Shown: in pieces, positions 33,736-41,944 of the stretch | Position numbering within the stretch: position 1 is the first letter of the stretch | Layout of the letters: each line of letters begins with the position of its first letter | Source: CAYRSS01 sp964426945 | Lineage (GTDB): Bacteria; Planctomycetota; Phycisphaerae; UBA1845 | DNA: 64,000 nucleotides | Reading direction: 5' to 3' | Assembly (NCBI GenBank): GCA_964426945.1 | Contig: CAYRSS010000018.1 | Location: 6,947-70,946, forward strand | Program-made: the position numbers and the translations under genes | Notes under the pieces: model-generated | Database searches by the model: none | What the model was told of the DNA's origin: nothing | What the model saw: the letters and a program-made list of their open reading frames with translations, nothing else

Positions 33736-35376
33736 ATGCGAAAGTCGGCTCACCGCGCCGGGGTTATCGGCCTGGCACTCATGACCACGATGACGGGGGC
33801 CCCGCCCGCCCGCGGCGAGACGGCCGAGGACGTGGTCTTCGCGATCACGCACACGACCGTGATCGGCCAGAGCGTCTACGTCCTCGGCGACCTGCCGGAA
33901 CTCGGCGGCGGCAACCCCGCCTTCGCCGTTAAGCTCGAACCCGGCAGCTACCCGCTGTGGCAGGCCGCAATCGCGCTGCCGAAGGGACGCACCTACACCT
34001 ACCAGTTCACCTGGCGCAACGACGCGGTCGCCCAGTGGTCGAACCCGGCCAACCACAACCCCATCGGCAGCCCGATCGCCGCCGCCACCGGACCTTCGAG
34101 CCACCGCCCGGGCCGCAAGGGGCTGTATTACCACAGCGGCTGGAGCCCGCCGGTCCTCAACTGGCGCACCCACGCCGGTGACGTGTTCACCGCAACCACA
34201 ATGACGGACTTCGGGCCGGGACGTTCGGCGGGTGAGCGCCGTTGGCGAACGATCGGCGTAGGCGTCGGCGGGGCAGAGATCGAGTTCTATTTCACGAATG
34301 GCGGCGGGGCGGGCCGCGACCCCGTGAGCGGCAGCTACCGGACGCGGCTCGACGGTTTCCTCGTCCAGAGCGGCAACGTGTTCGACTACTTTCCCGCGGC
34401 GACGGTGGCCGGCCCTCGGCGCGACTACAACCCCGCCAGCCCGCCGGGCATCAACTCGACCCATCTCGGCGGTGAGTTCCGCCGCTACCGCGTGCTGCTG
34501 CCGCGCGGCTATGACCAGCATCCCGAGCGACGGTATCCCGTGCTCTACATGCACGACGGGCAGAACGTTTTCGAGATTGGTCCGTTCGGCTCGTGGAACG
34601 CGCACACCGCCGCGGACACGGCGATCCGCGGCGGCCGGATGCGCGAGACGATCATCGTGGGCGTGGACAACACGGCGAACCGCTTCGACAACTACATCCC
34701 CCCCGACGACGGCGGCGAAGCGGACGACTACGCCGCGTTCCTGGTGAACGAACTCAAGCCGCTGATCGACGCGACCTATCGCACACTGCCCGACCGGGCG
34801 AACACCGGCACGATCGGTTCGAGCCTCGGCGGACTGGTGTCGCTCTATCTCGGCTGGGATTTCGGCGGGGTTTTCGGGCGGGTAGGGCCGATGTCCGGCT
34901 CGTGGCAGTTCGGCAACTTCCCCGCCCGCGTCGCTGCCGGATCGCACCGGGATCTGCGCATCTACCTCGACAGCGGCGACAGCGGCACGAGCAACGACAA
35001 CGCCTGGGGAACGATGAACGTCCGCGACAACCTGCTGCGCGACGGCTGGGTGCTGGGGAGCGACCTGCGCCACGTCGTGGGCTACGGCCATCAGCATAAC
35101 GAGGCCGCGTGGGCGGCGCGCGTCGGTGGCGGGTTCGAGTTCCTCTTCCCCGCAACCGAGGCGGAAGGCCCGCTGGTGGATGACATCTTCCGCGCCGACC
35201 TGAACGGCGACGGCCTGATCGACCTCGACGACTGGCTGCTCATGAGCCTCTGCCTCGGCGGTCCGGGGGCGGGCCCGCACGCCGACTGCCCCGCCGGCGT
35301 CGACGCCGATCTCGATGACGACGGCGACGCGGATCTCGTCGACGCGAACATCTTCCTGTACCATTTCAGCGGATAA
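33736..35376 (+). CDS. Exported CBM20 - esterase-D-like hydrolase - dockerin-like fusion
   Basis: A 546-aa secreted protein. A signal peptide ends near PPARGETAED. Residues about 32-130 are a starch-binding CBM20-type beta-sandwich (VYVLGDLPELGGGNPAFAV ... YTYQFTWRND). From about 250 follows an esterase-D/Fes-like alpha/beta hydrolase (YRVLLPRGY, YPVLYMHDGQNVF, IVGVDNTANRFDNY) with the nucleophile Ser in GTIGSSLGGLVSLYLG and a late His in GYGHQHNEAAW. The C-terminus has two EF-hand-like loops (DLNGDGLIDLDDW, DLDDDGDADLVDANIF). The combination suggests an esterase that is held on alpha-glucan outside the cell. A glucan phosphorylase gene follows 119 bp downstream. Confidence 0.85.
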   Translation: MRKSAHRAGVIGLALMTTMTGAPPARGETAEDVVFAITHTTVIGQSVYVLGDLPELGGGNPAFAVKLEPGSYPLWQAAIALPKGRTYTYQFTWRNDAVAQWSNPANHNPIGSPIAAATGPSSHRPGRKGLYYHSGWSPPVLNWRTHAGDVFTATTMTDFGPGRSAGERRWRTIGVGVGGAEIEFYFTNGGGAGRDPVSGSYRTRLDGFLVQSGNVFDYFPAATVAGPRRDYNPASPPGINSTHLGGEFRRYRVLLPRGYDQHPERRYPVLYMHDGQNVFEIGPFGSWNAHTAADTAIRGGRMRETIIVGVDNTANRFDNYIPPDDGGEADDYAAFLVNELKPLIDATYRTLPDRANTGTIGSSLGGLVSLYLGWDFGGVFGRVGPMSGSWQFGNFPARVAAGSHRDLRIYLDSGDSGTSNDNAWGTMNVRDNLLRDGWVLGSDLRHVVGYGHQHNEAAWAARVGGGFEFLFPATEAEGPLVDDIFRADLNGDGLIDLDDWLLMSLCLGGPGAGPHADCPAGVDADLDDDGDADLVDANIFLYHFSG

Positions 35377-35495
35377 TCTGCCGCCCGCGATGGCGCGCCG
35401 CTGCCAGGCGGCCGTCGCCCGCTGCGGCCAACGGACCACGTCGGCGGCGCGGCCGACGAGGCAGGCTGAAACCCCAAGGTCAGGAACTGACAGAC

Positions 35496-37676
35496 ATGCC
35501 CACTCGCTCCCGATCTGCCGGCCGGCGGACCGCCTCCGCTGCCGGCGACATGCCCGGCTTGCTTCGCGACCTCGCCCACAACCTCTGGTGGTGCTGGCAT
35601 CCCGACGGGAGGAGGCTGTTCGAGTCGGTCGACCCGCGCACCTGGGCCCGCGTCGAGCACAGCCCGACCGCCTTGCTCGCCAAGCTGCCCGCCCGGCGGC
35701 TCGCCGCCCTGCAGGCGGATGAGGCGTTCTGCCGCGAGGCGGAGCGCGTCCACGGACGGCTGAAACGCTACCTCGCCGCGAAGGCGTGGTACGACACGAA
35801 GCGAACCGGACAATCGAGATGCGCAGTGGCCTACTTCAGCAGGGAGTTCGGCCTGCACGAGTCGCTGCCGATCTTCGCCGGCGGGCTGGGTGTGCTCGCC
35901 GGCGACCACTTCAAGAGCGCCAGCGATCTGGGCCTGCCGCTCGTCGGCGTGGGCATGTTCTGGCGGCGCGGCTACACCCGGCAGCGCATCGCGGGCGGCC
36001 GACAGGTCGATCGCTACGACACGCTTTCGCCCGACCGCATGCCCCTGACCGAGGTGTGCACCCCCGCGGGCCGCAAGGCGGCGGCCTGGCGCTGCGGCCT
36101 CGCATCCGCCGAGAAGACGATCGGCTCACCGCTGCGGCTGCGCGTGCCTGTCGGCGAAGATACGGTGCTCGTCCGGGCGTGGCGGCTCGACGTCGGTCGC
36201 GTGCCGATCTTCCTGCTCGACACCAACCTGCCCGACAACGCACCGAAGCACCGAAAGCTCACCGAGCGGCTCTACAGCGGCGATCGCGACACGCGCATCC
36301 GCCAGGAGATCGTGCTCGGCGTGGGCGGCTGGATGCTGCTGCAGGCGCTGCGCCTGCCGGTCGCCGCGTGCCACCTCAACGAAGGCCACGCCGCCTTCTG
36401 CGCGGTTCAGCGCGTGGCCGAGCAGATCGAGAGCGGCCGCACGTTCTCCCAGGCGGTCGGCGACGTCGCCCGCTCGACGGTCTTCACCACGCACACCCCC
36501 GTGCCCGAAGGCAACGAGACGTTCGAGCCTGAACTCGTTGAGGCGTACTTCGCCCCCTGGGCCGAGGCGACGGGCATCGGCTGGGAGCGGATGCTGTCGC
36601 TCAGCCGGATCGACCCGACCAGCGACCGGGAGAAGTTCGGCATGACGCCGCTGGCGCTGCGGCTCTCCGATCATCGCAACGGCGTATCACGCCTGCACGG
36701 CGAGGTGTCCCGGCGGATGTGGAAGGACGTATGGCCGCGCCGCCGGGCGGGCGCGCCGACCATCGGCCACATCACCAACGGCGTCCACGTCCCCACGTGG
36801 ATGCATCCGAAGATGGAAGCCCTGCTCGACGAGTATCTCGTCGACGGCTGGCGCGATGCCCACGACGATCCGCGCGTCTGGAAGAACGTGGCCCGCATTC
36901 CCGCCGAGCGTCTCTGGTCGCTGCACACGGAGTTCAAGCGCGAGCTGTGCGACTTCGTGCTTTGCAAACAGGGCGAAGGATTGGCCACGCGCAGCAGCCG
37001 CGGCCCGCTCGACCCGGAGGCCCTGACCATCGGCTTTGCGCGGCGCTTCGCCACCTACAAGCGGGCGACGCTGATCTTCACCGACGCGGCTCGCTTCGCC
37101 CGGCTCGTCGGCGACGCGACCAGGCCGGTGCAGATCATCTTCGCCGGCAAGGCCCACCCGGCCGACGAGGCGGGCAAGGCGTTCGTCGCGGCCGTCGCGA
37201 AGCACGCGGCCTCGAAACGCTTCAAGGGGCGCGTGGTCCTGCTCGCCGACTATGACATGGAAATCGCCCGGCACCTCGTGGCCGGCGTGGACGTGTGGCT
37301 CAACAACCCGCGCCGCCCGCAGGAAGCCAGCGGCACCAGCGGGATGAAGCCCGCGCTGCACGGCGGGCTGAACCTCAGCAATCTGGATGGCTGGTGGCCG
37401 GAAGCCTGCCAAGATGGATCGAACGGATGGGCGATCGGCAGGCCGGTCGACAGCCGGGGCACCAAGGCCGAGGATCGCCGCGACGCGACGTCGCTCTACA
37501 CGCGTCTCACGCGCGACGTGATTCCGGCCTATTACCGGCGGGACCGCGCCGGGCTGCCCACCGCGTGGATCCGGATGATGCGGCGGACGCTGACCACGAT
37601 TCCCGCGCAGTTCAGCAGCCACCGCATGGTCAAGGAGTACCTCGCATGGTATTACGCGAAGATGCTGGGCGCGTAG
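35496..37676 (+). CDS. glgP: Alpha-glucan phosphorylase, DUF3417/TIGR02094 type
   Basis: A 726-aa GT35 phosphorylase of the short bacterial type (TIGR02094). The N-terminal DUF3417-like segment (DLAHNLWWCWHPDGRRLFE) precedes the phosphorylase core: AYFSREFGLHESLPIFAGGLGVLAGD, CHLNEGHAAF, VFTTHTPVPEGNETF, GHITNGVHVPTW, FARRFATYKRA, and the pyridoxal-phosphate lysine in EASGTSGMKPALHGGLNLS. It releases glucose-1-phosphate from alpha-1,4-glucan in the cytosol. The neighbouring secreted CBM20 esterase fits a glucan-use theme, but no glycogen synthase or branching enzyme is near. A 55-bp repeat begins 19 nt after the stop. Confidence 0.93.
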   Translation: MPTRSRSAGRRTASAAGDMPGLLRDLAHNLWWCWHPDGRRLFESVDPRTWARVEHSPTALLAKLPARRLAALQADEAFCREAERVHGRLKRYLAAKAWYDTKRTGQSRCAVAYFSREFGLHESLPIFAGGLGVLAGDHFKSASDLGLPLVGVGMFWRRGYTRQRIAGGRQVDRYDTLSPDRMPLTEVCTPAGRKAAAWRCGLASAEKTIGSPLRLRVPVGEDTVLVRAWRLDVGRVPIFLLDTNLPDNAPKHRKLTERLYSGDRDTRIRQEIVLGVGGWMLLQALRLPVAACHLNEGHAAFCAVQRVAEQIESGRTFSQAVGDVARSTVFTTHTPVPEGNETFEPELVEAYFAPWAEATGIGWERMLSLSRIDPTSDREKFGMTPLALRLSDHRNGVSRLHGEVSRRMWKDVWPRRRAGAPTIGHITNGVHVPTWMHPKMEALLDEYLVDGWRDAHDDPRVWKNVARIPAERLWSLHTEFKRELCDFVLCKQGEGLATRSSRGPLDPEALTIGFARRFATYKRATLIFTDAARFARLVGDATRPVQIIFAGKAHPADEAGKAFVAAVAKHAASKRFKGRVVLLADYDMEIARHLVAGVDVWLNNPRRPQEASGTSGMKPALHGGLNLSNLDGWWPEACQDGSNGWAIGRPVDSRGTKAEDRRDATSLYTRLTRDVIPAYYRRDRAGLPTAWIRMMRRTLTTIPAQFSSHRMVKEYLAWYYAKMLGA

Positions 37677-37695
37677 TCCGGCCGGCGCGCAGGAA

Positions 37696-37750
37696 GAATG
37701 CGAACCACAGAGGGCGCAGAGAAACACAGAGGGCCACGGAGCCGCGCGGC
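37696..37750. repeat. Interspersed repeat, copy A
   Basis: A 55-bp copy of an A/C/G-rich element with the core CCACAGAG...AGAAACACAGAGGGCCACGG, aligned without gaps to copy B at 38531 with about nine mismatches. It sits between the converging 3' ends of the phosphorylase gene and the PEP-CTERM gene. Such CACAGAG-type dispersed repeats are typical of Planctomycetota genomes. Confidence 0.8.
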
Positions 37751-37755
37751 CGCCT

Positions 37756-38376
37756 TCACGCGGAGGTATGCAGCTTCCGCGAGCGCGGCGTCGAGCGGTG
37801 AGAAGCCAGCGCGACCAGGACGACGACAAAGCAGGCTGCGGAGGCCGGCTCGGGGATCACGCGAAGCCGCGGTTCGGGAGCCAGCACGGCCGAACCAAGA
37901 AGAAATCTGTCCAGTCCGAAGGTGGATAGTCGAAAACCGATATGGGACCAGCCGTCCATCACCGCGCCTCCGATGAGTCCGGTGATGTCGACCGAAACGA
38001 AGTTCGGCTGGCTGTTCGCCGCGAACGAGGTGAAGTAGGTACCGCTGAAGAACTCGGATAGCACGATCTCGCCATCGGCCTCGTAGGCATAGACATCGAT
38101 CACCCCAACAGCACCGCCGGGATCGAAATTCGATATCCACAGATCCAGATACGCCTCCGTCACCGCCCCCTGCAGCGACGACAGCGGATACTCCAGCACC
38201 GTCCGGTCCTCGAAGGAAGTCAGCTTGACCGCAAACACGTTCAGGAACCCCAGCGTGCCGCCGGAGAGCCGCCGGATACCCTGTCCGTCATCATAGGCGA
38301 TCAGGATCGGCCCGGCCGTGGCACTGGCGGCTGCCAGCAGGAGCGAGGCGATGGCAGGAATTGCCCGGGGTCTCAT
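37756..38376 (-). CDS. PEP-CTERM sorting-signal protein
   Basis: A 206-aa exported protein. The ATG at 38374-38376 gives a clean signal peptide (MRPRAIPAIASLLLAAASATAG); a GTG four codons upstream is an alternative start. The C-terminus has the PEP-CTERM layout: VIPEPAS, then a hydrophobic stretch ACFVVVLVALAS, then a basic tail RSTPRSRK. Proteins of this kind are cleaved by an exosortase and may be glycosylated for the matrix. The middle is beta-rich (LYPLSSLQGAVTEAYLDLWIS-like), of unknown role. The gene is bracketed by two copies of a 55-bp repeat. No exosortase gene lies within the window. Confidence 0.8.
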   Translation of the reverse strand: MRPRAIPAIASLLLAAASATAGPILIAYDDGQGIRRLSGGTLGFLNVFAVKLTSFEDRTVLEYPLSSLQGAVTEAYLDLWISNFDPGGAVGVIDVYAYEADGEIVLSEFFSGTYFTSFAANSQPNFVSVDITGLIGGAVMDGWSHIGFRLSTFGLDRFLLGSAVLAPEPRLRVIPEPASAACFVVVLVALASHRSTPRSRKLHTSA

Positions 38377-38715
38377 CACGGCATCCACGCTCTCGCCCCG
38401 GCATCAGGGCTCCGGCGGTCAGGGGAACAGCGACGTGCGGTTCAGTATACCAGATCGGGGGGGCAACAAGAATCGGGCTCCACAGGAACCTGGCGCAGCC
38501 CGCCGCCAATGCCGGCCGACCTGCGGAATTGAATACGAACCACAGAGCACACGGAGAAACACGGAGGGCCACGGAGACGCGCAGCCCTGTTCGTGCGGGC
38601 ATGCTCTCGTAGCGGCCGGCGCCAAAGCCGGCCCGAGTCTGGCAAGAGCGCGGAAGTTGTATCCCGCGTAACGGCGGACTTCTTTGCGTCGATCGTCGCA
38701 ACAGCAATCCCGGAG
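38377..38715. other. Intergenic region with repeat copy B and a hairpin
   Basis: No gene was seen. It contains repeat copy B (38531-38585) and a perfect hairpin GGCCGGC-GCCAAA-GCCGGCC (38614-38633), which lies between the start of the PEP-CTERM gene and the 3' end of the GH38-like gene. It may end the transcript of the GH38-like gene, although no T-tract follows on the minus strand. Confidence 0.5.
38531..38585. repeat. Interspersed repeat, copy B
   Basis: A 55-bp direct copy of the element at 37696-37750, in the same orientation (core CCACAGAGCACACGGAG). Weaker similarity continues for about 20 bp beyond the aligned block. The two copies lie 835 bp apart and bracket the PEP-CTERM gene exactly. 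Confidence 0.8.
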
Positions 38716-41124
38716 CTACGGCGAATCCGGCCGCACGGGTTCCGCCTCGGCCGCACCCGCCTTCGGCTCCCCCCCGGGCAGCACACGAATCGTCAGGATC
38801 CGGCTGCTTTTCATCACCAGCGGGATCATGCGCTGGTTGGGGTCGTAGATGTTGCGGCCCAGCCAGCCGGCAGGGTCGGCCGTCGCCGCCTGCCCGGCGA
38901 AGACCGCCTCGTCGCGTCCCCACCACTCGAGACACGAGCTGACCTCCGCGTGCCGCACCGGGAAGCCCGGCGCGACCGCCCCGCCCGAGGTCATCGCCGC
39001 CGGCGCGACCGCGCGGAGGATGTACCCCTCCCCATCGTGGGCGCGCTTGAAACACACCGCCCGCGTTCCCGGCGCCATCGTGGAGGTGTCGAGCGCTTCA
39101 AACCGCGCCGGCAGGACGGCGGCGGCGGACGATTCCACGCGGCGGCCCACCAACGGCATCGCGAAGTCCTCCGCGGCCGCGGCGAGCTCGGCCGGTGAGG
39201 TGTCCGCCGCCACCGGCATCACCGCGTAGTGCATGCGGCTGGTGATGAACTGCGACGGGTTCATGGGCTGAAAGCGCGTCCGCAGCAGCGTCATACGCAA
39301 CGTCCCGTCGGCCGAGGCGGAGAAGCCGTGCCGGTCTTCGGTCAGCAGCGCCAACCCACCCGCCGGGCCGGTCAGCGCGCCATAGGACAACCCCGCTCGC
39401 TCCGAGCCGTCAGGACCGAGTGCCACCTCGCCATAGGGCACGCCGAACCGGGCCGACAGCCCTTCGCCCTCGGCCGCCGGAAAGGCGACGCGCAGGATTG
39501 GCGAAGGCTCGTCGCCGTGCGGCGGCTCGCGCCAGTAGTAGTGCGTCTCCACCTCCAGCCGGGGCGAGCCGGCGCGGAGCGTGAACGTCTGCTCGATGAC
39601 CGAGCTGCGGTAGCGCCGCGTCACGCGGACCCGGCCGACGTAGGGCCCCTGGTCCGTCACCGTCGTGTCCTCGCGCGAGGCGAGCGGCTCGACGGAGGTG
39701 ATCGTCCCGAAGGCGTCGAGGCTCGCGTCGCCGGGGTTCTCGTAGTGCACCTCGAGCACGTTGCCCTTGCGCCCGCCGGTCAGCCGCTCCCGCTCGTGAC
39801 GCTTGTCGAAGTAGCTGATGATCTGCGCGTCGTGCTTGTCGAGCAGCACGCGCACGACGCCGTTTTCGATGCGGATGGCCTCGGGATCGACGCGGGCCTC
39901 GACCCGGTCGGCGCCGGGGGCGGGGTCGTGCGGCGTGAACTGCGTCGCGTCGGCCAGCCGCACCACCGAGTACGTCTCGAAGCCGTACGCGGGCACCTCT
40001 TCGGCGGCGATCTGCAGGCGGTCGCCGCTGCGCGTGCGAACGACCTGCCAGTTGACCTCGCGGCCGTCGGAGCGCGTCACGCGGTAGCGTGACTGGCGGC
40101 TGGTGCCGGGCTCGGCGTCGAGCGAGACAACGGCGCTGCGGCGGAAGCCCAGCGGGTTGGCCACGACGATGCCGTAGTCGCCGGCGGGTGCGGGCACGCG
40201 GGCGGCGAGGTGTCGCATGGCCGCGCCCTCGACCCACGCCGCGCGGTCCCTCACGCCGCGCAGCAGCATCTCGGCGTAGTCGTAATTGCCCGGCAGACAG
40301 GCGCCGCCCAGCGTGTCATGCTGCTGACAGAAGAGCAACGACCGAGAGGACTCTCCGAGGTCGCCGGTGGGATAGGTCATGCCCGAGAGGGAGGCGATGG
40401 CGGCGAGGGCCTCGGCGGAGAGCAGCGCCGCCTCGGCCTGCCGGTGCAGCGACTTGAGTTCGCTGCGGTTCGAGAGCCGCGCAGCTCGGGACGCATCAGC
40501 CAGGCTGACCGGGCTTTCCAGCAGTCGCTCCACCGGCGCCACGCGGAAGACAAGCCCGGCCCCCGCCGCGGCGGGGCGCGGCTGCGGCCGGGGCGAAGCG
40601 GCGTTCTCCGGCCAGGCCCGCCAGTCCTCCACCCAGTAGCGGAAGGCGGCGAGGTGCTGGCGCACGATTGACTCGCCGCGCAGCATCCGCACATCCGGGG
40701 CCACCCACTGCGACGCTTCGGAAATCGCCAGCCGCTGCGAGTCGGCCAGGCTGCGCAGCCCGGCGATGGCCGCGGGGTCATGCCGGGCGACGCTGTGCAG
40801 CAGCGCCGGCGACGCCAGGTTGAGCACGACGCCTTCGCGCGGGGGGATGCTGACCGACAGCCGATGCAGCGCCCGGGCATAGCTCAGCACGGTCTCGGGC
40901 CACTCGTCGCGGAGCAGACCCGAGATGTCCATCGTGTGAAAAATGGGGCTGCGCGTCACCGGGAGGGTGGGCACGCCGTCGCCGCTCCACGGATCCACCG
41001 TGGTCGGCGCGACCCGCTGCGCCGCCGCCGGGGCGACCGCGAGCAGCAGCCCCGCCAGCCACCACACCGGCCCGCGGGCCGGCCTACCAGAACCGCCAGT
41101 CTTGCGCGTAGTAGACATAGACAT
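38716..41124 (-). CDS. GH38-like protein lacking the catalytic motifs
   Basis: An 802-aa exported protein (signal peptide ending near VAPAAAQRVAP). It has the GH38 middle and C-terminal architecture: LFCQQHDTLGGACLPGNYDYAEMLLRG (equivalent of the helical HDxLPGTS segment), VVANPLGFRRSAVVSL, and YYWREPPHGDE in the large beta-sandwich. The N-terminal third aligns only loosely (LAISEASQWVAPDVRMLRGESIVRQHLAAFRYWVEDW). The zinc-binding HxD segment at the start and the D-x-F-G nucleophile segment of true GH38 are absent, the latter replaced by a Pro/Ala-rich stretch. It is probably a non-hydrolytic carbohydrate-binding relative or a decaying paralogue of the active enzyme at 9268. The start lies 41 nt inside the upstream CPBP gene. 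Confidence 0.75.
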   Translation of the reverse strand: MSMSTTRKTGGSGRPARGPVWWLAGLLLAVAPAAAQRVAPTTVDPWSGDGVPTLPVTRSPIFHTMDISGLLRDEWPETVLSYARALHRLSVSIPPREGVVLNLASPALLHSVARHDPAAIAGLRSLADSQRLAISEASQWVAPDVRMLRGESIVRQHLAAFRYWVEDWRAWPENAASPRPQPRPAAAGAGLVFRVAPVERLLESPVSLADASRAARLSNRSELKSLHRQAEAALLSAEALAAIASLSGMTYPTGDLGESSRSLLFCQQHDTLGGACLPGNYDYAEMLLRGVRDRAAWVEGAAMRHLAARVPAPAGDYGIVVANPLGFRRSAVVSLDAEPGTSRQSRYRVTRSDGREVNWQVVRTRSGDRLQIAAEEVPAYGFETYSVVRLADATQFTPHDPAPGADRVEARVDPEAIRIENGVVRVLLDKHDAQIISYFDKRHERERLTGGRKGNVLEVHYENPGDASLDAFGTITSVEPLASREDTTVTDQGPYVGRVRVTRRYRSSVIEQTFTLRAGSPRLEVETHYYWREPPHGDEPSPILRVAFPAAEGEGLSARFGVPYGEVALGPDGSERAGLSYGALTGPAGGLALLTEDRHGFSASADGTLRMTLLRTRFQPMNPSQFITSRMHYAVMPVAADTSPAELAAAAEDFAMPLVGRRVESSAAAVLPARFEALDTSTMAPGTRAVCFKRAHDGEGYILRAVAPAAMTSGGAVAPGFPVRHAEVSSCLEWWGRDEAVFAGQAATADPAGWLGRNIYDPNQRMIPLVMKSSRILTIRVLPGGEPKAGAAEAEPVRPDSP

Positions 41125-41893
41125 AAAGCGTGAAGTTGGTGATGCCGTGGGTGATCATGCAGAGCGCGAGGCTCTTCTTCCAGTAGTACACCGCGTTGTA
41201 CACGAACCAGCAGAGTATGCCCACTTCCCACTGCGGCTGGTGAGACACCGCCGAGAGGAGCGAGCTGACCAGGAAGGACATGACCGTGAACTTCGCGTAG
41301 GGCACTTCCTCGAACCGGTGCCAGTCGATCAGGATGCGCAGCACGAACGCGCGCCAGAAGATCTCTTCGATCACCGGCACCGCGGTGGACGCCCCGCCGA
41401 TACGGACGATCAGGAACGCCCACAGGCCCGCCGGCGACTGGTAGTGCTCCGAAGGGATGAAGTAGTTGGCCGGGTTGTCGTCGAAGGTGGCGAAGCGACG
41501 ATACCAGCCCAGACCCTCGAAGTGATGCGAAATACCCAGCAGCCCCAGCATGCGACAGGGCTGATGCGTACAGCCGGCGAACCAGTGGTGAACCTCGACC
41601 CAGCCGAACGCCACGATCACGCCGACCGGGATGGCGATGTGCAGGTGCCACTTGCCCAGCGGCGGGTAGTAGCCCCGGAACAGCCACGCCGCGTAGAGGC
41701 TCGCGCCGCTGCGCAGCGCGTACGTGAAAGTCCGCCACGAGGGATCGAACAGCCGTTCGGCCGCCATGATGGCCAGAAAGACGAGGAACGGAACGATGAA
41801 CGGCGCCTGCGGGTGCGACCGCGCGAGGCGCGTGACCCAGGCCGGCTCACCCGAGGCGGCGGACGGCGACGACGGGGGGGGGGACTCGCTCAA
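41084..41893 (-). CDS. CAAX prenyl protease-related membrane protein (TIGR03008-like)
   Basis: A 269-aa multipass protein of the CPBP (Rce1-like) protease family. The start is TTG at 41891-41893 with GAGGA about 5 nt upstream. About eight membrane helices are visible. Catalytic motifs: VPVIEEIFWRAFVLR (EExxxR), SHQPQW and ITHGITNF (HxxxN). This form occurs beside PEP-CTERM/exosortase systems, and a PEP-CTERM gene lies 2.7 kb downstream on the same strand. It may process sorted proteins or act in self-immunity as other CPBP proteases do. It is followed by the GH38-like gene with overlap, so the two are coupled. Confidence 0.85.
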   Translation of the reverse strand: MSESPPPSSPSAASGEPAWVTRLARSHPQAPFIVPFLVFLAIMAAERLFDPSWRTFTYALRSGASLYAAWLFRGYYPPLGKWHLHIAIPVGVIVAFGWVEVHHWFAGCTHQPCRMLGLLGISHHFEGLGWYRRFATFDDNPANYFIPSEHYQSPAGLWAFLIVRIGGASTAVPVIEEIFWRAFVLRILIDWHRFEEVPYAKFTVMSFLVSSLLSAVSHQPQWEVGILCWFVYNAVYYWKKSLALCMITHGITNFTLYVYVYYAQDWRFW

Positions 41894-41944
41894 AGCAATC
41901 CTCGCGTGATCGCGGGCCGATGGTGGACACCGTCACAGTCGCGG

